A stretch of DNA of 64,000 bases from AC-32 sp963813435. Lineage in GTDB: Bacteria > Actinomycetota > Thermoleophilia > Gaiellales > Gaiellaceae. The stretch is from assembly GCA_963813435.1 (NCBI GenBank), contig CAWEYY010000004.1, forward strand, positions 1 to 64,000, read 5' to 3'. The notes under the pieces were generated by a model that was given only the letters and a program-made list of their open reading frames with translations, was not told the origin of the DNA and did not search any database. Positions 35,625 through 43,304 of the stretch are shown here, piece by piece. Position 1 is the stretch's first letter. Each line of letters starts with the position of its first letter. A program made the position numbers and the translations under genes.

Positions 35625-36026
35625 TTGACGCGGTTCGTCGTCGACTGCGAGACGCTGCTCCAGATTGCTGCTGGCGAGATCAAGGTCGCCGCTGAGCACC
35701 AGCTCGTCGCGCCCACGCTCGTTCGCTCGCAGGCGCTGGCGGCACTGTATGAGGCGGCCCGCCGGGGTGAGATCTCGGCCGCGGAGGGGATCGAGCGGGT
35801 GACGCAGATCAACTCGCTGAAGGTTCGCTTCCTCGGGGACAAGGTGCTCCAGCGGCAGGCGTGGAAGATCGCAGACGAGCTGGGGTGGGAGACAACGTAC
35901 GACGCCGAGTACGTGGCGCTGACGAAGCTACAGGCGGACATGTTTGTCACGTCCGACGGCGATCTGGCGCGAGCGGTCTCCGGCCTCGTCGAGACGGCGA
36001 CGGTCGACGCGCTCCGCACAGCCTGA
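35625..36026 (+). CDS. PIN-domain protein (possible toxin nuclease)
   Basis: Up to 161 residues if the ATG inside the repeat (35541) is used, 133 from TTG at 35625. F-V-V-D-C-E-T-L-L starts the PIN fold with its first acidic residue. L-V-R-S-Q-A-L-A-A-L-Y-E and Y-D-A-E-Y-V-A-L-T, then F-V-T-S-D-G-D-L, give the other acidic sites. PIN proteins cleave RNA and are often toxins. No antitoxin gene is next to it, so that role is unproven. It fills the first interval of the repeat array. Confidence 0.7.
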   Translation: MTRFVVDCETLLQIAAGEIKVAAEHQLVAPTLVRSQALAALYEAARRGEISAAEGIERVTQINSLKVRFLGDKVLQRQAWKIADELGWETTYDAEYVALTKLQADMFVTSDGDLARAVSGLVETATVDALRTA

Positions 36027-36178
36027 ACGGCGGGCGCGTGACCGTCCTGGCCGATTTGCCACGACGTGCCGAATACGAAGTTGCGAAGTGGGGATCTATT
36101 CGCTCGCCTGGGCCAGTGCTCGGGAATGTCACTCGAGCGGCGTGGCGGGAGGCCGCCTCTGCGACACTCGCCGACGTG

Positions 36179-36628
36179 GTGTCGATAGCAGCGCTGCAGC
36201 CGAACGAAGTCGCCTACGTCGACCAATGCTTGCCGCTTAGCCGACTAGACCAGCAGGTTGAAATGGGTTCGACCTACCTCGTCGCTTGGGACGATGAGCG
36301 GCCTGTCGGGCACGCGCACGTCGCTTGGGTCGGGACACACTTGCGCGTTCCCGAGATTCAGGACGTCTTCGTGCTGCCCGAGCGCCGGCGCCAGGGGATC
36401 GGAACTCAACTCACGGATGCAGCTGAGCAGGAAGCGCGGTCGCGAGGGTGGGAGAGCATCAGCCTGAGCGTCAGTCAGGACGGGAATGTCGCAGCGAGGA
36501 GTCTGTATGCGAAGCTCGGGTACGTCGCCGCGGGGATCGATCCGGTGCGCGTGTCCGGGGTGATCACCTTGCGCGGCCGCCCAGTCGAGGTCGACGACAC
36601 GCTCGTGTACCTGACGAAGTCTCTCTGA
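36179..36628 (+). CDS. GNAT-family N-acetyltransferase
   Basis: About 149 residues. The acetyl-CoA loop is R-R-R-Q-G-I-G-T near residue 76; I-Q-D-V-F-V-L-P-E and N-V-A-A-R-S-L-Y-A-K-L-G-Y are family strands. The start is placed at GTG 36176 or 36179 because the protein resemblance begins with S-I-A-A-L-Q-P-N-E-V. This lies within the second conserved block of the repeat, about 50 bp after the hairpins. The target amine is unknown. Confidence 0.75.
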   Translation: MSIAALQPNEVAYVDQCLPLSRLDQQVEMGSTYLVAWDDERPVGHAHVAWVGTHLRVPEIQDVFVLPERRRQGIGTQLTDAAEQEARSRGWESISLSVSQDGNVAARSLYAKLGYVAAGIDPVRVSGVITLRGRPVEVDDTLVYLTKSL

Positions 36629-36709
36629 GGCGCGGACGGCGGCATGGGCCAGCGTGCGGGAACGTCACCCGAGTTGGCGGACGTTGTGTCAGCTGTCGAG
36701 GCCTCGGCG

Positions 36710-37348
36710 TCAGCGAAGAGCCTCCTCGAACCGCGGGTCGTCGCGTACGGCGGCGAGGTCATCGTCCACTCGCGCCTGCTCACGGAACGGCGGGAACAGC
36801 TCGACGGACCGTCGGAGGTGGTTGAACGTCTTGTCGTCGGTGTCGCCCGCGAGCGTTGCGAAACACGCGTAGTTGTAATTGAGGCCCGGCTGATCCGGGA
36901 AGCGTTCGAGGCCACGGCGGACCGCGTCGAGCGCGTCAGCGTAGCGCTGCTCGCCGTAGGCAGTCATCGACTCGCTGTGGAGTGGCCAGGCCTCACCCCA
37001 GTCGAGCGCCTGGTACGCCTCGCCGGACTTGGCGCCGACGGCGAGGACAGTTCCCTCCCCAGTCGCTTTCCGCCGTGACTCCGGGCGGACGGACACGAAT
37101 GTCCCGGCCGGCGCATCGAACGTCTCGCCGTCGACTTCGAAGGTCGCCTTTCCGTCGAGCACGACGTACAGCTCTTCCTGGCCCGACCCGGACTCGTCGT
37201 GCTCGTTGATGAGTGTTCCGTCCTCGCTGGGCGTGTAGGCGTTGACTCCAAACGCGTGGATCCCGAGGTGCTCGCGCACGGGGATGCTTCTGCCACGCCG
37301 TTCGATGTTCTCGAGGCGAGCGACCTGCACCTTCGGGTTGTCGTTCAT
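36710..37348 (-). CDS. Cupin protein with C-terminal TPR-like helices
   Basis: 212 residues. The N-terminal cupin shows E-E-L-Y-V-V-L-D-G-K-A-T-F-E-V-D-G and P-A-G-T-F-V-S-V; the C-terminal about 90 residues look like TPR helices (Y-G-E-Q-R-Y-A-D-A-L-D-A). A small-molecule or protein-binding role is likely; no enzyme motif is clear. It runs opposite to the PIN and GNAT genes, in the third interval of the array. Confidence 0.75.
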   Translation of the reverse strand: MNDNPKVQVARLENIERRGRSIPVREHLGIHAFGVNAYTPSEDGTLINEHDESGSGQEELYVVLDGKATFEVDGETFDAPAGTFVSVRPESRRKATGEGTVLAVGAKSGEAYQALDWGEAWPLHSESMTAYGEQRYADALDAVRRGLERFPDQPGLNYNYACFATLAGDTDDKTFNHLRRSVELFPPFREQARVDDDLAAVRDDPRFEEALR

Positions 37349-37620
37349 GCGATCACCTCCACTTAGCGCGGGTGGTTGCCAATTACCGATCGTAGCCGCT
37401 GCCCATCGGGTCGCCCGACTTCTCCCGTCGCACGGGACGATCGGACGCGACGGGCAGGTGGGTCTGGCCGTGTCGCCTGGGCCAGTGTTCGGGAATGCCC
37501 TGAAGTCGTGAGGCCGGATGTGGCCGGAGCCGATCAGTTTTCGGTGGTCTGCCAGCCTCTACCGCGTACGGATCCGTCAGCGCCTAGAAAGTTCTCGCAG
37601 TAATGACTCCGGGAGGCAGC

Positions 37621-38286
37621 ATGAGGTTTCTTCTCACGTCCGCTGGCATCAAGAACCCGAGCATCAACGAGGCGCTGGTCGACCTCCTGGGCAAACCGAT
37701 TGCCGAGTCCAGCGCCCTCTGCATCCCCACCGCGATGTACGCCAATCCCGACGGTGCTGGCCATGCATGGCGGTTCATCAGCGGACGAGAAGCCAGAACC
37801 CCCATGTGCGAATTGGGTTGGAAGACCTTGGGAGTGCTGGAGCTCACCGCGTTGCCCAGCCTCGACAAGGAGCAATGGATCCCCATGGTCCAGGAGACCG
37901 ACGTTCTGCTGGTGGGAGGCGGCGATCCCTTGTACCTGTGCTACTGGATGCGGCAGTCCGGACTGGCGGACCTCATGCCGTCGCTGCGCGCGGTCTGGGT
38001 GGGCCTGAGCGCCGGGAGCATGGTGATGACCCCAAGCATCGGGGAGGACTTCGTCCGCTGGAAGCCGCCCACCGGCAGCGACAGAGCGCTGGGACTGGTT
38101 GACTTTTCGATGTTCCCGCACCTGGATAACAAAGACCTGCCGGACAATTGCATGGCCAACGCAGAAAGGTGGGCCGCCGGTATGCCGCAACCGGCGTACC
38201 TGATTGACGATCACACCGCCATCAAGGTGACCGACGGAGCCGTCGAAGTCGTCTCCGAGGGGCACTGGAAACTGGTCACCCCCTAG
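37621..38286 (+). CDS. Peptidase S51 (dipeptidase E-like)
   Basis: 221 residues from an ATG at 37621 that follows GGGAGG at good spacing. The nucleophile elbow G-L-S-A-G-S-M-V carries the catalytic Ser, and V-G-G-G-D-P-L-Y and D-D-H-T-A-I-K are typical of S51. These are cytoplasmic enzymes that cleave Asp-X dipeptides or cyanophycin-type peptides. Base use looks a little lower in G+C than in neighbouring core genes. Fourth interval of the array. Confidence 0.82.
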   Translation: MRFLLTSAGIKNPSINEALVDLLGKPIAESSALCIPTAMYANPDGAGHAWRFISGREARTPMCELGWKTLGVLELTALPSLDKEQWIPMVQETDVLLVGGGDPLYLCYWMRQSGLADLMPSLRAVWVGLSAGSMVMTPSIGEDFVRWKPPTGSDRALGLVDFSMFPHLDNKDLPDNCMANAERWAAGMPQPAYLIDDHTAIKVTDGAVEVVSEGHWKLVTP

Positions 38287-38399
38287 GACCGGGAGCCCTG
38301 CGACAGGAGATGGGCGTTTTCGGATGCTCGTCCATCCGTGGGGTCCGCAACGCCGACATCGGCTGCGGCGCTAAGACGCTCCGCTGGGCCAGCGTTCGG

Positions 38400-38690
38400 G
38401 AATGTCGCCCGGGGCTCGCTCCTCGGTTCTCGATGAGCAGCCCGGGACACGTGTTCTTGTACTTCTCCAGAGGCGAACAAAGCTGCCCCGAGGAGGGGTA
38501 GATGTCTCGAAAGACAGTGCCGCCCACGTGATAGTCGAGCGCAAGCGCGTCGAAGCGATAGCGACCAGGTTTCGTCACCATGACGCCCAGGACGACCTGG
38601 ACCTCCGCTCCTGGGGCCACGGTGAGGCCCTTCAAGATGTGGCATCTGACGACGATTCCGCGTCTGCATTGACTCGACGACCGTGGCTCC
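38400..38690 (-). pseudogene. Fragment of an exported protein of unknown type
   Basis: One minus-strand frame gives a coherent stretch: L-K-G-L-T-V-A-P-G-A-E-V-Q-V-V, R-Y-R-F-D-A-L-A-L-D-Y and S-S-G-Q-L-C-S-P. It resembles the last beta strands of an exported domain with a disulfide. No good start is visible and the frame runs through the repeat at 38382, so it is probably partial. Fifth interval of the array. Confidence 0.4.
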
Positions 38691-38853
38691 GCCGATGACC
38701 AGCCGTAAGCGCGCCGCTGTGGGTCAGCGTGCGGGAATGTCACCCCGAAGCGAAGCCCTAGACACTGCGGACGTGGCTCTCGCCACCTTCGCAGACGTCC
38801 TGTCAGCACTTCTCGGCCAGGGTCGCACGTTGCTGCGGTGACCGGCAGCGCTT

Positions 38854-39537
38854 CTATTCGTCCCACCGTTCAAGCCGCTCTCGGATCGCCTGCACCGCGG
38901 CCTCCCAGAGTCGGCCTTCGTCCTCTGGGGATCGCTGATAGAGGCCGCCGAAGGAGCCGTCGCCGAGAGCTTCCCTCCACGTCTCCGGATTCCCGTTTTC
39001 GGGCCATTCGACCGGAGGCTTGCGCTGCTCGGGGATGACCACACCCGGAAGCCGCGTCCAGGGGAAGTTCTCCGACCACGAGGCATGGTCGTAGTCGGGA
39101 TCGATCGCGGCGGCGATCTCGTCCGGCCGGCCCTCCCAAAGCTCATGCCACACGACCGATCCGCGAACGCGACCACGCGCCCAGTCCCTGCCCGGTTCGG
39201 TGTTTCCGCCGTGACCGTTCACGACGAGCACGCGCGCGAACCCCTGGCCCAGCAGCGAATCGACGACATCTGAGAGAACTGCGAGAAGCGTGGACGCGCG
39301 GAGCGTCGGGCTTCCGGGATACGCAGTGAAGCCGGTCACGCCGTACGGAGCCACCGGCAGCACCGGCACGCCGAGCGGCTCAGCCGCTTCGACAGACGCA
39401 CGCTCGGCGAGGATATTGTCGGTCTCGAGGGAGAGGTAGGCGTGCTGCTCGGTCGAGCCCACTGGGAGGACGATCCTGTCGTCTTTCCTCAGGTACGTCT
39501 CGAGTTGCATCCAGTTGAGATCGCGGATCCTCACCAC
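38854..39537 (-). CDS. Creatininase-family amidohydrolase
   Basis: 227 residues: L-P-V-G-S-T-E-Q-H-A-Y-L near residue 25, V-V-N-G-H-G-G-N in the middle and D-H-A-S-W-S-E carry the expected metal ligands. The family includes creatininase and enzymes opening lactam or formamide rings in cofactor pathways. No creatine genes are nearby, so the substrate is open. Sixth interval of the array. Confidence 0.82.
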   Translation of the reverse strand: MVRIRDLNWMQLETYLRKDDRIVLPVGSTEQHAYLSLETDNILAERASVEAAEPLGVPVLPVAPYGVTGFTAYPGSPTLRASTLLAVLSDVVDSLLGQGFARVLVVNGHGGNTEPGRDWARGRVRGSVVWHELWEGRPDEIAAAIDPDYDHASWSENFPWTRLPGVVIPEQRKPPVEWPENGNPETWREALGDGSFGGLYQRSPEDEGRLWEAAVQAIRERLERWDE

Positions 39538-39797
39538 AGCCCCCTACCGCCCGGAACAGGGCCGTCCCGGCGACTCGGCACGTTCTTCTGGCGGCTTTCC
39601 CGGGCCTCGATCGTCGGCCCGGTTCTTCCTCGTCAGCGTCATCCTGTTGTCGTATTTCTTGAAGTAGCTCAGGAGCCACCACTGCGTGAGAGGACTCTCT
39701 CATGGGCCAGTGTTCGGGAATGACCCCTGAGCACGGCGCGCTCTCGTCGACCGCCGCGGAACGGTCCGCGCGCGCATCGCGCATCCCACAGGCGTGA

Positions 39798-39914
39798 TTA
39801 TTTCCGACGCGCAGCTGCCGTGCCGCCGATCGACAGCAGCGCGACGACGAGCACGATCACGGCCCACCACGCGATTGCGAGCGTGCCGTCGTGCCAGGTG
39901 AGGACGTCCCACAT
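39798..39914 (-). CDS. 38-residue single-span membrane protein
   Basis: Begins M-W-D-V-L-T-W-H-D-G-T-L-A-I-A, continues with a hydrophobic stretch of about 20 residues and ends A-A-A-R-R-K with TAA. One membrane segment with a positive C-terminus. It lies in the last interval of the repeat array. Function unknown. The rest of 39,538-40,067 shows no other supported gene. Confidence 0.5.
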   Translation of the reverse strand: MWDVLTWHDGTLAIAWWAVIVLVVALLSIGGTAAARRK

Positions 39915-40067
39915 GCCGACAGCGTACGCCTAGCGCTCGACGTGGTAGACGACTGGCGCGGAGCACGGAGCCGTTCTCCTGATCGTCCCAGTAGGCACCG
40001 CTCGTGAGGTGGCGGTCGGCTGCGCCAGCGTACTGCCACCCGATACGTGCGTCTCGAGGTTCGAGTC

Positions 40068-40319
40068 TCAGCTCAGCGGGGGACGGACGTAGATCACGCC
40101 CTCGTGCTTGATCGGGACGAAGTTGGCCCCGATTCGCATCGTCACCGACTCGACGTGCGCGAACACCTCGTCGGTGACCTCCTCGGCGCCGTCGCCGACC
40201 CGAACTTCGATCCCGACCTCGTCGACCGCACGAGCGTCGAGTCCGGCCTCCCGCAGCTCAGCCAGTAGCCGATCGCGGTCGGGGATCCGCGCAGCCTGGA
40301 CTTCGAGGTCGTCGCTCAC
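40068..40319 (-). CDS. Small conserved-looking protein of unknown function
   Basis: An 83-residue acidic protein: L-L-A-E-L-R-E-A-G-L-D-A-R-A-V near the middle and V-G-I-E-V-R-V-G. The pattern of strands and helices suggests a small alpha/beta fold. No motif of a known enzyme is present. It lies just outside the repeat array and is divergent from the small gene at 40384. Confidence 0.5.
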   Translation of the reverse strand: MSDDLEVQAARIPDRDRLLAELREAGLDARAVDEVGIEVRVGDGAEEVTDEVFAHVESVTMRIGANFVPIKHEGVIYVRPPLS

Positions 40320-40383
40320 GCCTCGATTATGGTCCCTGAAGGGCCCGCGAGACTCCGTACAAACCCGCTATGTTCACGCCCCG

Positions 40384-40545
40384 ATGGCGGTAGCGACCGA
40401 CCGCGAGTACGGCCTCTTCATCGACGGCGAGTCGACCGAGTCGTCCTCCGGCGAGCTCGGGCTCGAGACGCTGGACGCGTACCTCGAGACGAAGAGCGTC
40501 ATCGTCTCGACGAGCCCGAAGCCGTTCAACCCCTTCGGGCTGTAG
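40384..40545 (+). CDS. Small protein, possibly an aldehyde-dehydrogenase-like N-terminal fragment
   Basis: 53 residues starting M-A-V-A-T-D-R-E-Y-G-L-F-I-D-G-E-S-T-E-S. This resembles the first strand of aldehyde dehydrogenases, but the rest is absent and a stop follows P-F-N-P-F-G-L. It may be a small real protein or a remnant. Confidence 0.35.
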   Translation: MAVATDREYGLFIDGESTESSSGELGLETLDAYLETKSVIVSTSPKPFNPFGL

Positions 40546-40556
40546 CCCGGGCAACG

Positions 40557-41702
40557 CTGAGCCGCTACCGCTGGCTGGTGCTCGCCGCGGGCACGGCCGC
40601 GCAGACCTCGTTCGCGGCGGTGCTGATCGGGCTCCCGGTGCTTGCGCCTGCGATCCGGAGCGAGTTCGACCTGAGTCTCGTCAGCGTCGGCTTTGCTCTC
40701 GACGCGTTCTGGCTCGGCTCGTTGTTCACGCTGCTTCCGTGGGGCCTCTTGGCCGATCGCCTCGGGGAGCGGCTCGTGCTCGCGCTCGGGCTCGGCGCCT
40801 GTGCGGCCGCGCTCGTGGGGGCCGCGCACGCAACCGAGTTCGCCTCGCTGTTCGTCCTCCTCTTTCTCGCCGGCGCGGCGGGGGCGAGCGTCAACGCCGC
40901 GAGCGGGCGCGCCGTCATGTACTGGTTCTCGGCCGCGGAGCGCGGTCTCGCGTTGGGCGTGCGGCAGACCGCGATCCCGCTCGGCGGTCTGATCGCGGCG
41001 GTCGTGTTGCCGCATCTCGGGCTGGAGGCGGGGTTGCTCCTGCTGGCGGCGCTGTGCGTCGCCGGGGGCGCGTTCGGCGCGATCGTGATCCACGAGCCGG
41101 AGGCGACCGAGGACGTGCTCGAGCCTCGCCAGCTCGGGGCGACGCTGCGCGACGGCCGCCTCTGGTTGCTGTGCGGAGGAAGCGGCTTCTACCTCGTCGC
41201 GCAGGTCGCGATCACCGGGTTCGTCGTCCTGTTTCTCTACGACGAGCGGGGCTTCTCGCGTGGCGAGGCGGCTGCGGTGCTCGCGGTGATCCAGGTATTC
41301 GCGGTGGGGCTGCGGATCGGCGGCGGCCGTTGGTCGGATGTGATCGGCTCGCGGATCCGGCCGCTTCGTCTCGTGGGACTGGCGAGCTGCGCGACCTTGG
41401 CTCTCGTCGCGGTGCTGGTCGACGCGCCCACGGCACTGCTCGTCGCCGCGCTCGTGGTGGCGGGCGCGTTCTCGATGGGATGGAACGGGTTGTCGTTCAC
41501 TGCGGCAGCCGAGCTGGCGGGGCGGGCGCGCAGCGGCGCGGCGCTCGGGATGCAGCAGACGGTTCTCGCGGCGGCGGGGGCGGCGGTGCCTCCCGCCTTC
41601 GCGGGCGTCGTTGCCGGGAGCTCGTGGGGCGTCGGCTTCGGGTTGGCCGCCGTGTTCCCGCTGGTCGGGGTGCAGCTTCTGCGGCCGCTTCGCTCCGGCT
41701 GA
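40557..41702 (+). CDS. Major facilitator superfamily transporter
   Basis: About 380 residues with twelve predicted membrane segments. The loop 2-3 motif L-P-W-G-L-L-A-D-R-L-G-E-R is clear. The start codon is uncertain: a CTG at 40557 is the first sensible one after the previous stop. It is followed at once by the M20 amidohydrolase gene, so it may import ureides or purines. That is inference. Confidence 0.82.
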   Translation: MSRYRWLVLAAGTAAQTSFAAVLIGLPVLAPAIRSEFDLSLVSVGFALDAFWLGSLFTLLPWGLLADRLGERLVLALGLGACAAALVGAAHATEFASLFVLLFLAGAAGASVNAASGRAVMYWFSAAERGLALGVRQTAIPLGGLIAAVVLPHLGLEAGLLLLAALCVAGGAFGAIVIHEPEATEDVLEPRQLGATLRDGRLWLLCGGSGFYLVAQVAITGFVVLFLYDERGFSRGEAAAVLAVIQVFAVGLRIGGGRWSDVIGSRIRPLRLVGLASCATLALVAVLVDAPTALLVAALVVAGAFSMGWNGLSFTAAAELAGRARSGAALGMQQTVLAAAGAAVPPAFAGVVAGSSWGVGFGLAAVFPLVGVQLLRPLRSG

Positions 41703-41717
41703 ACGTACGGTTCGCGC

Positions 41718-42770
41718 ATGCGCGTCATCGAGCGGCTCGACCAGCTCTACGCGATCGGCGGCGGGCCCGGCGCGAACCGGCTCGGCGGGAGCCCGGAGGA
41801 GGACGAGGCACACGAGCTCGTGGCGGGCTGGATGCGCGAGGCCGGGCTCGAGGTCGACGTCGATCCGGCCGGGAACCTGTTCGGGCGGCTTCGCGGCCGC
41901 GGCGCTGAGGTCGCGGAGGTCTGGACCGGGTCGCACCTCGACACGGTTCCCGCGGGCGGGCGGTTCGACGGCGCGCTCGGCGTCGTCGCCGGGCTGGAGG
42001 CCGTCGAGCGGATCGGGCAGCAGGAGCGGACGCTCGCGGTCGTGGCGTTTCGCGACGAGGAGGGTTGTCACGGGCCTGGGTGTGCCGGGTCGCGGGCCCT
42101 GCGCGACGGGTGGCTCGAGCCGAAGCCGGCGGCGCTTCTCGAGGCGCATGTCGAGCAGGGGCCGCAGCTCGAGGAGACGGGCGCGCCGCTGGGCGTCGTG
42201 ACGGGGATCGTGGCGACGGCTCGTGGCGAGGTCGTATTCGAGGGCGAGGCGGGCCACGCGGGAACGACGCCGATGACTGGCCGGCGTGATGCCTTGGTGG
42301 CCGCGGCCGAGTTCGTCCTCTCGCTCCGCGGCGTGGCGGCCGCGGTCGAGGGAGCGGTGGCGACGGTCGGCCGCGTCGAGGTCGTGCCCGGCGCATCGAA
42401 TGTGATCCCTGCGCGCGTCGTCGTGAGCGTGGACGTCCGCGCGCCGGACGCGGAGCGGCTCGACGAGGTGCTAGCGGTCGTTCCCGGCGACATGCGCCGG
42501 TCAGCTGCGGTGGCGATGGCGGCGGCGCCGACCGACGCACTCCGCGAGGAGCTCCGGAAGCTCGGCCTCCCGGATGTCGAGCTGGCTTCCGGCGCGGGCC
42601 ACGACGCGGGCGTCCTCGCGGCGGCCGGGGTGCCGACCGGGATGGTGTTCGTGCGGAGCATGAACGGGGGGATCAGCCACTCCGCGGAAGAGGAGACGAG
42701 CGCCGAGGACATCGCGCTCTGCGTCGAAGCGCTCGCCGGAGCCCTGACGACGCTCGCGTCGGTGGACTGA
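41718..42770 (+). CDS. M20 family allantoate amidohydrolase/N-carbamoyl-amino-acid hydrolase
   Basis: 350 residues. Metal ligands are visible in G-S-H-L-D-T-V, F-D-G-A-L-G-V, D-E-E-G-C-H-G-P-G and A-H-V-E-Q-G-P, and a late His in S-H-S-A-E-E-E-T-S. This set is typical of AllC, ureidoglycine and L-carbamoylase enzymes. With urate degradation genes next door, allantoate or an allantoate product is the likely substrate, releasing ammonia. It is slightly shorter than most AllC proteins. Confidence 0.8.
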   Translation: MRVIERLDQLYAIGGGPGANRLGGSPEEDEAHELVAGWMREAGLEVDVDPAGNLFGRLRGRGAEVAEVWTGSHLDTVPAGGRFDGALGVVAGLEAVERIGQQERTLAVVAFRDEEGCHGPGCAGSRALRDGWLEPKPAALLEAHVEQGPQLEETGAPLGVVTGIVATARGEVVFEGEAGHAGTTPMTGRRDALVAAAEFVLSLRGVAAAVEGAVATVGRVEVVPGASNVIPARVVVSVDVRAPDAERLDEVLAVVPGDMRRSAAVAMAAAPTDALREELRKLGLPDVELASGAGHDAGVLAAAGVPTGMVFVRSMNGGISHSAEEETSAEDIALCVEALAGALTTLASVD

Positions 42771-42856
42771 TCGTCACACCTTCGGCGCAGTCCGTTCACA
42801 GACACGCGCGAGCTCGAGCAGTACGCTCAACCGCGGGAGGCGGGTGGAGCTCGATT

Positions 42857-42879
42857 CCCCACCCAATGAAGGGGTGGGG
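42857..42879. terminator. Hairpin between convergent genes
   Basis: CCCCACCC-AATGAAG-GGGTGGGG makes an eight-base perfect stem between the M20 gene and the convergent DUF3830 gene. There is no long T-run, so it may act as a weak bidirectional terminator or a transcript-end stabiliser. Confidence 0.55.
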
Positions 42880-42887
42880 GTGCCGGT

Positions 42888-43295
42888 TTACTGCTCCTCG
42901 AAGCGGATCGGTTGGGCGCCTTCCCACAGGGTTCGGCGGCCCAGGTCGGCGAGGTGCTCGGCGCCTTCGATGACCGTTGCGAAGTGGTTCCCGGCGAGCG
43001 CGCCTGCCTTGCTCGCGAACGACGCGGAACCGTACGGGAACAGGATCTCGGTCTCGCTGATCCCGCCCGGATAGAAGAGCAGCTGGCCGGGAGCCGGATA
43101 GCAGGTCGCGTTCTCCGGCCCGAATCCGACGTCCATGTCGCCGAACGGGATCCAGCACGCCTCGCCGCTCCAGCGTGCGTGGATGATCTTGCTCTCTAGC
43201 GGCAGCAGCTTGCGGAACGCGGCCACTGTCTGCGGAGCCGTGAGCTCCTCCAGCCGCGCCATGAAGTTGAGATCGCCCGCAGTGATCTCGAGCAC
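42888..43295 (-). CDS. DUF3830 family (cyclophilin-like fold) protein
   Basis: 135 residues. W-I-P-F-G-D-M-D-V-G-F-G-P-E-N and Y-P-A-P-G-Q-L-L-F-Y-P-G-G-I-S-E-T-E are the DUF3830 signature. Members are found in ureide, hydantoin and pyrimidine catabolic clusters. Its place at the end of the puuD-uraD-uraH operon fits. The catalytic role is not established. Confidence 0.8.
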   Translation of the reverse strand: MLEITAGDLNFMARLEELTAPQTVAAFRKLLPLESKIIHARWSGEACWIPFGDMDVGFGPENATCYPAPGQLLFYPGGISETEILFPYGSASFASKAGALAGNHFATVIEGAEHLADLGRRTLWEGAQPIRFEEQ

Positions 43296-43304
43296 GCGCT
43301 GAAC

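Larger units (their letters stand above)
35530..40044 (+). repeat. Array of eight same-orientation double-hairpin repeats separating single genes
   Basis: Copies lie at about 35530-35552, 36105-36138, 36642-36673, 37474-37504, 38382-38413, 38715-38748, 39701-39733 and, degenerate, 40017-40044. The shared core reads GGGCCAGYGTTCGGGAATG, then TCACCCGAG. Two small stems can form: CGCTGGGCCAGCG (best at 38382) and CGGG-AATGTCA-CCCG. The second pairing is kept where bases change, for example GCTCG with CGAGC at 36118-36138. Between copies there are 0.3-1 kb intervals, each with one gene. Copies two, three and six also share a second block, GACGTNNTGTC. No integrase is visible. Confidence 0.75.

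Noticed and set aside
35530..40044. Integron attC sites
   Set aside because: The repeats lack the RYYYAAC and GTTRRRY boxes in attC geometry, genes point in both directions and no IntI-like gene is present. Only the layout resembles an integron.
40374..42257. Minus-strand frame of 627 codons opposite the MFS and M20 genes
   Set aside because: Low-complexity Arg/Pro/Glu-rich antisense of two well-supported genes.
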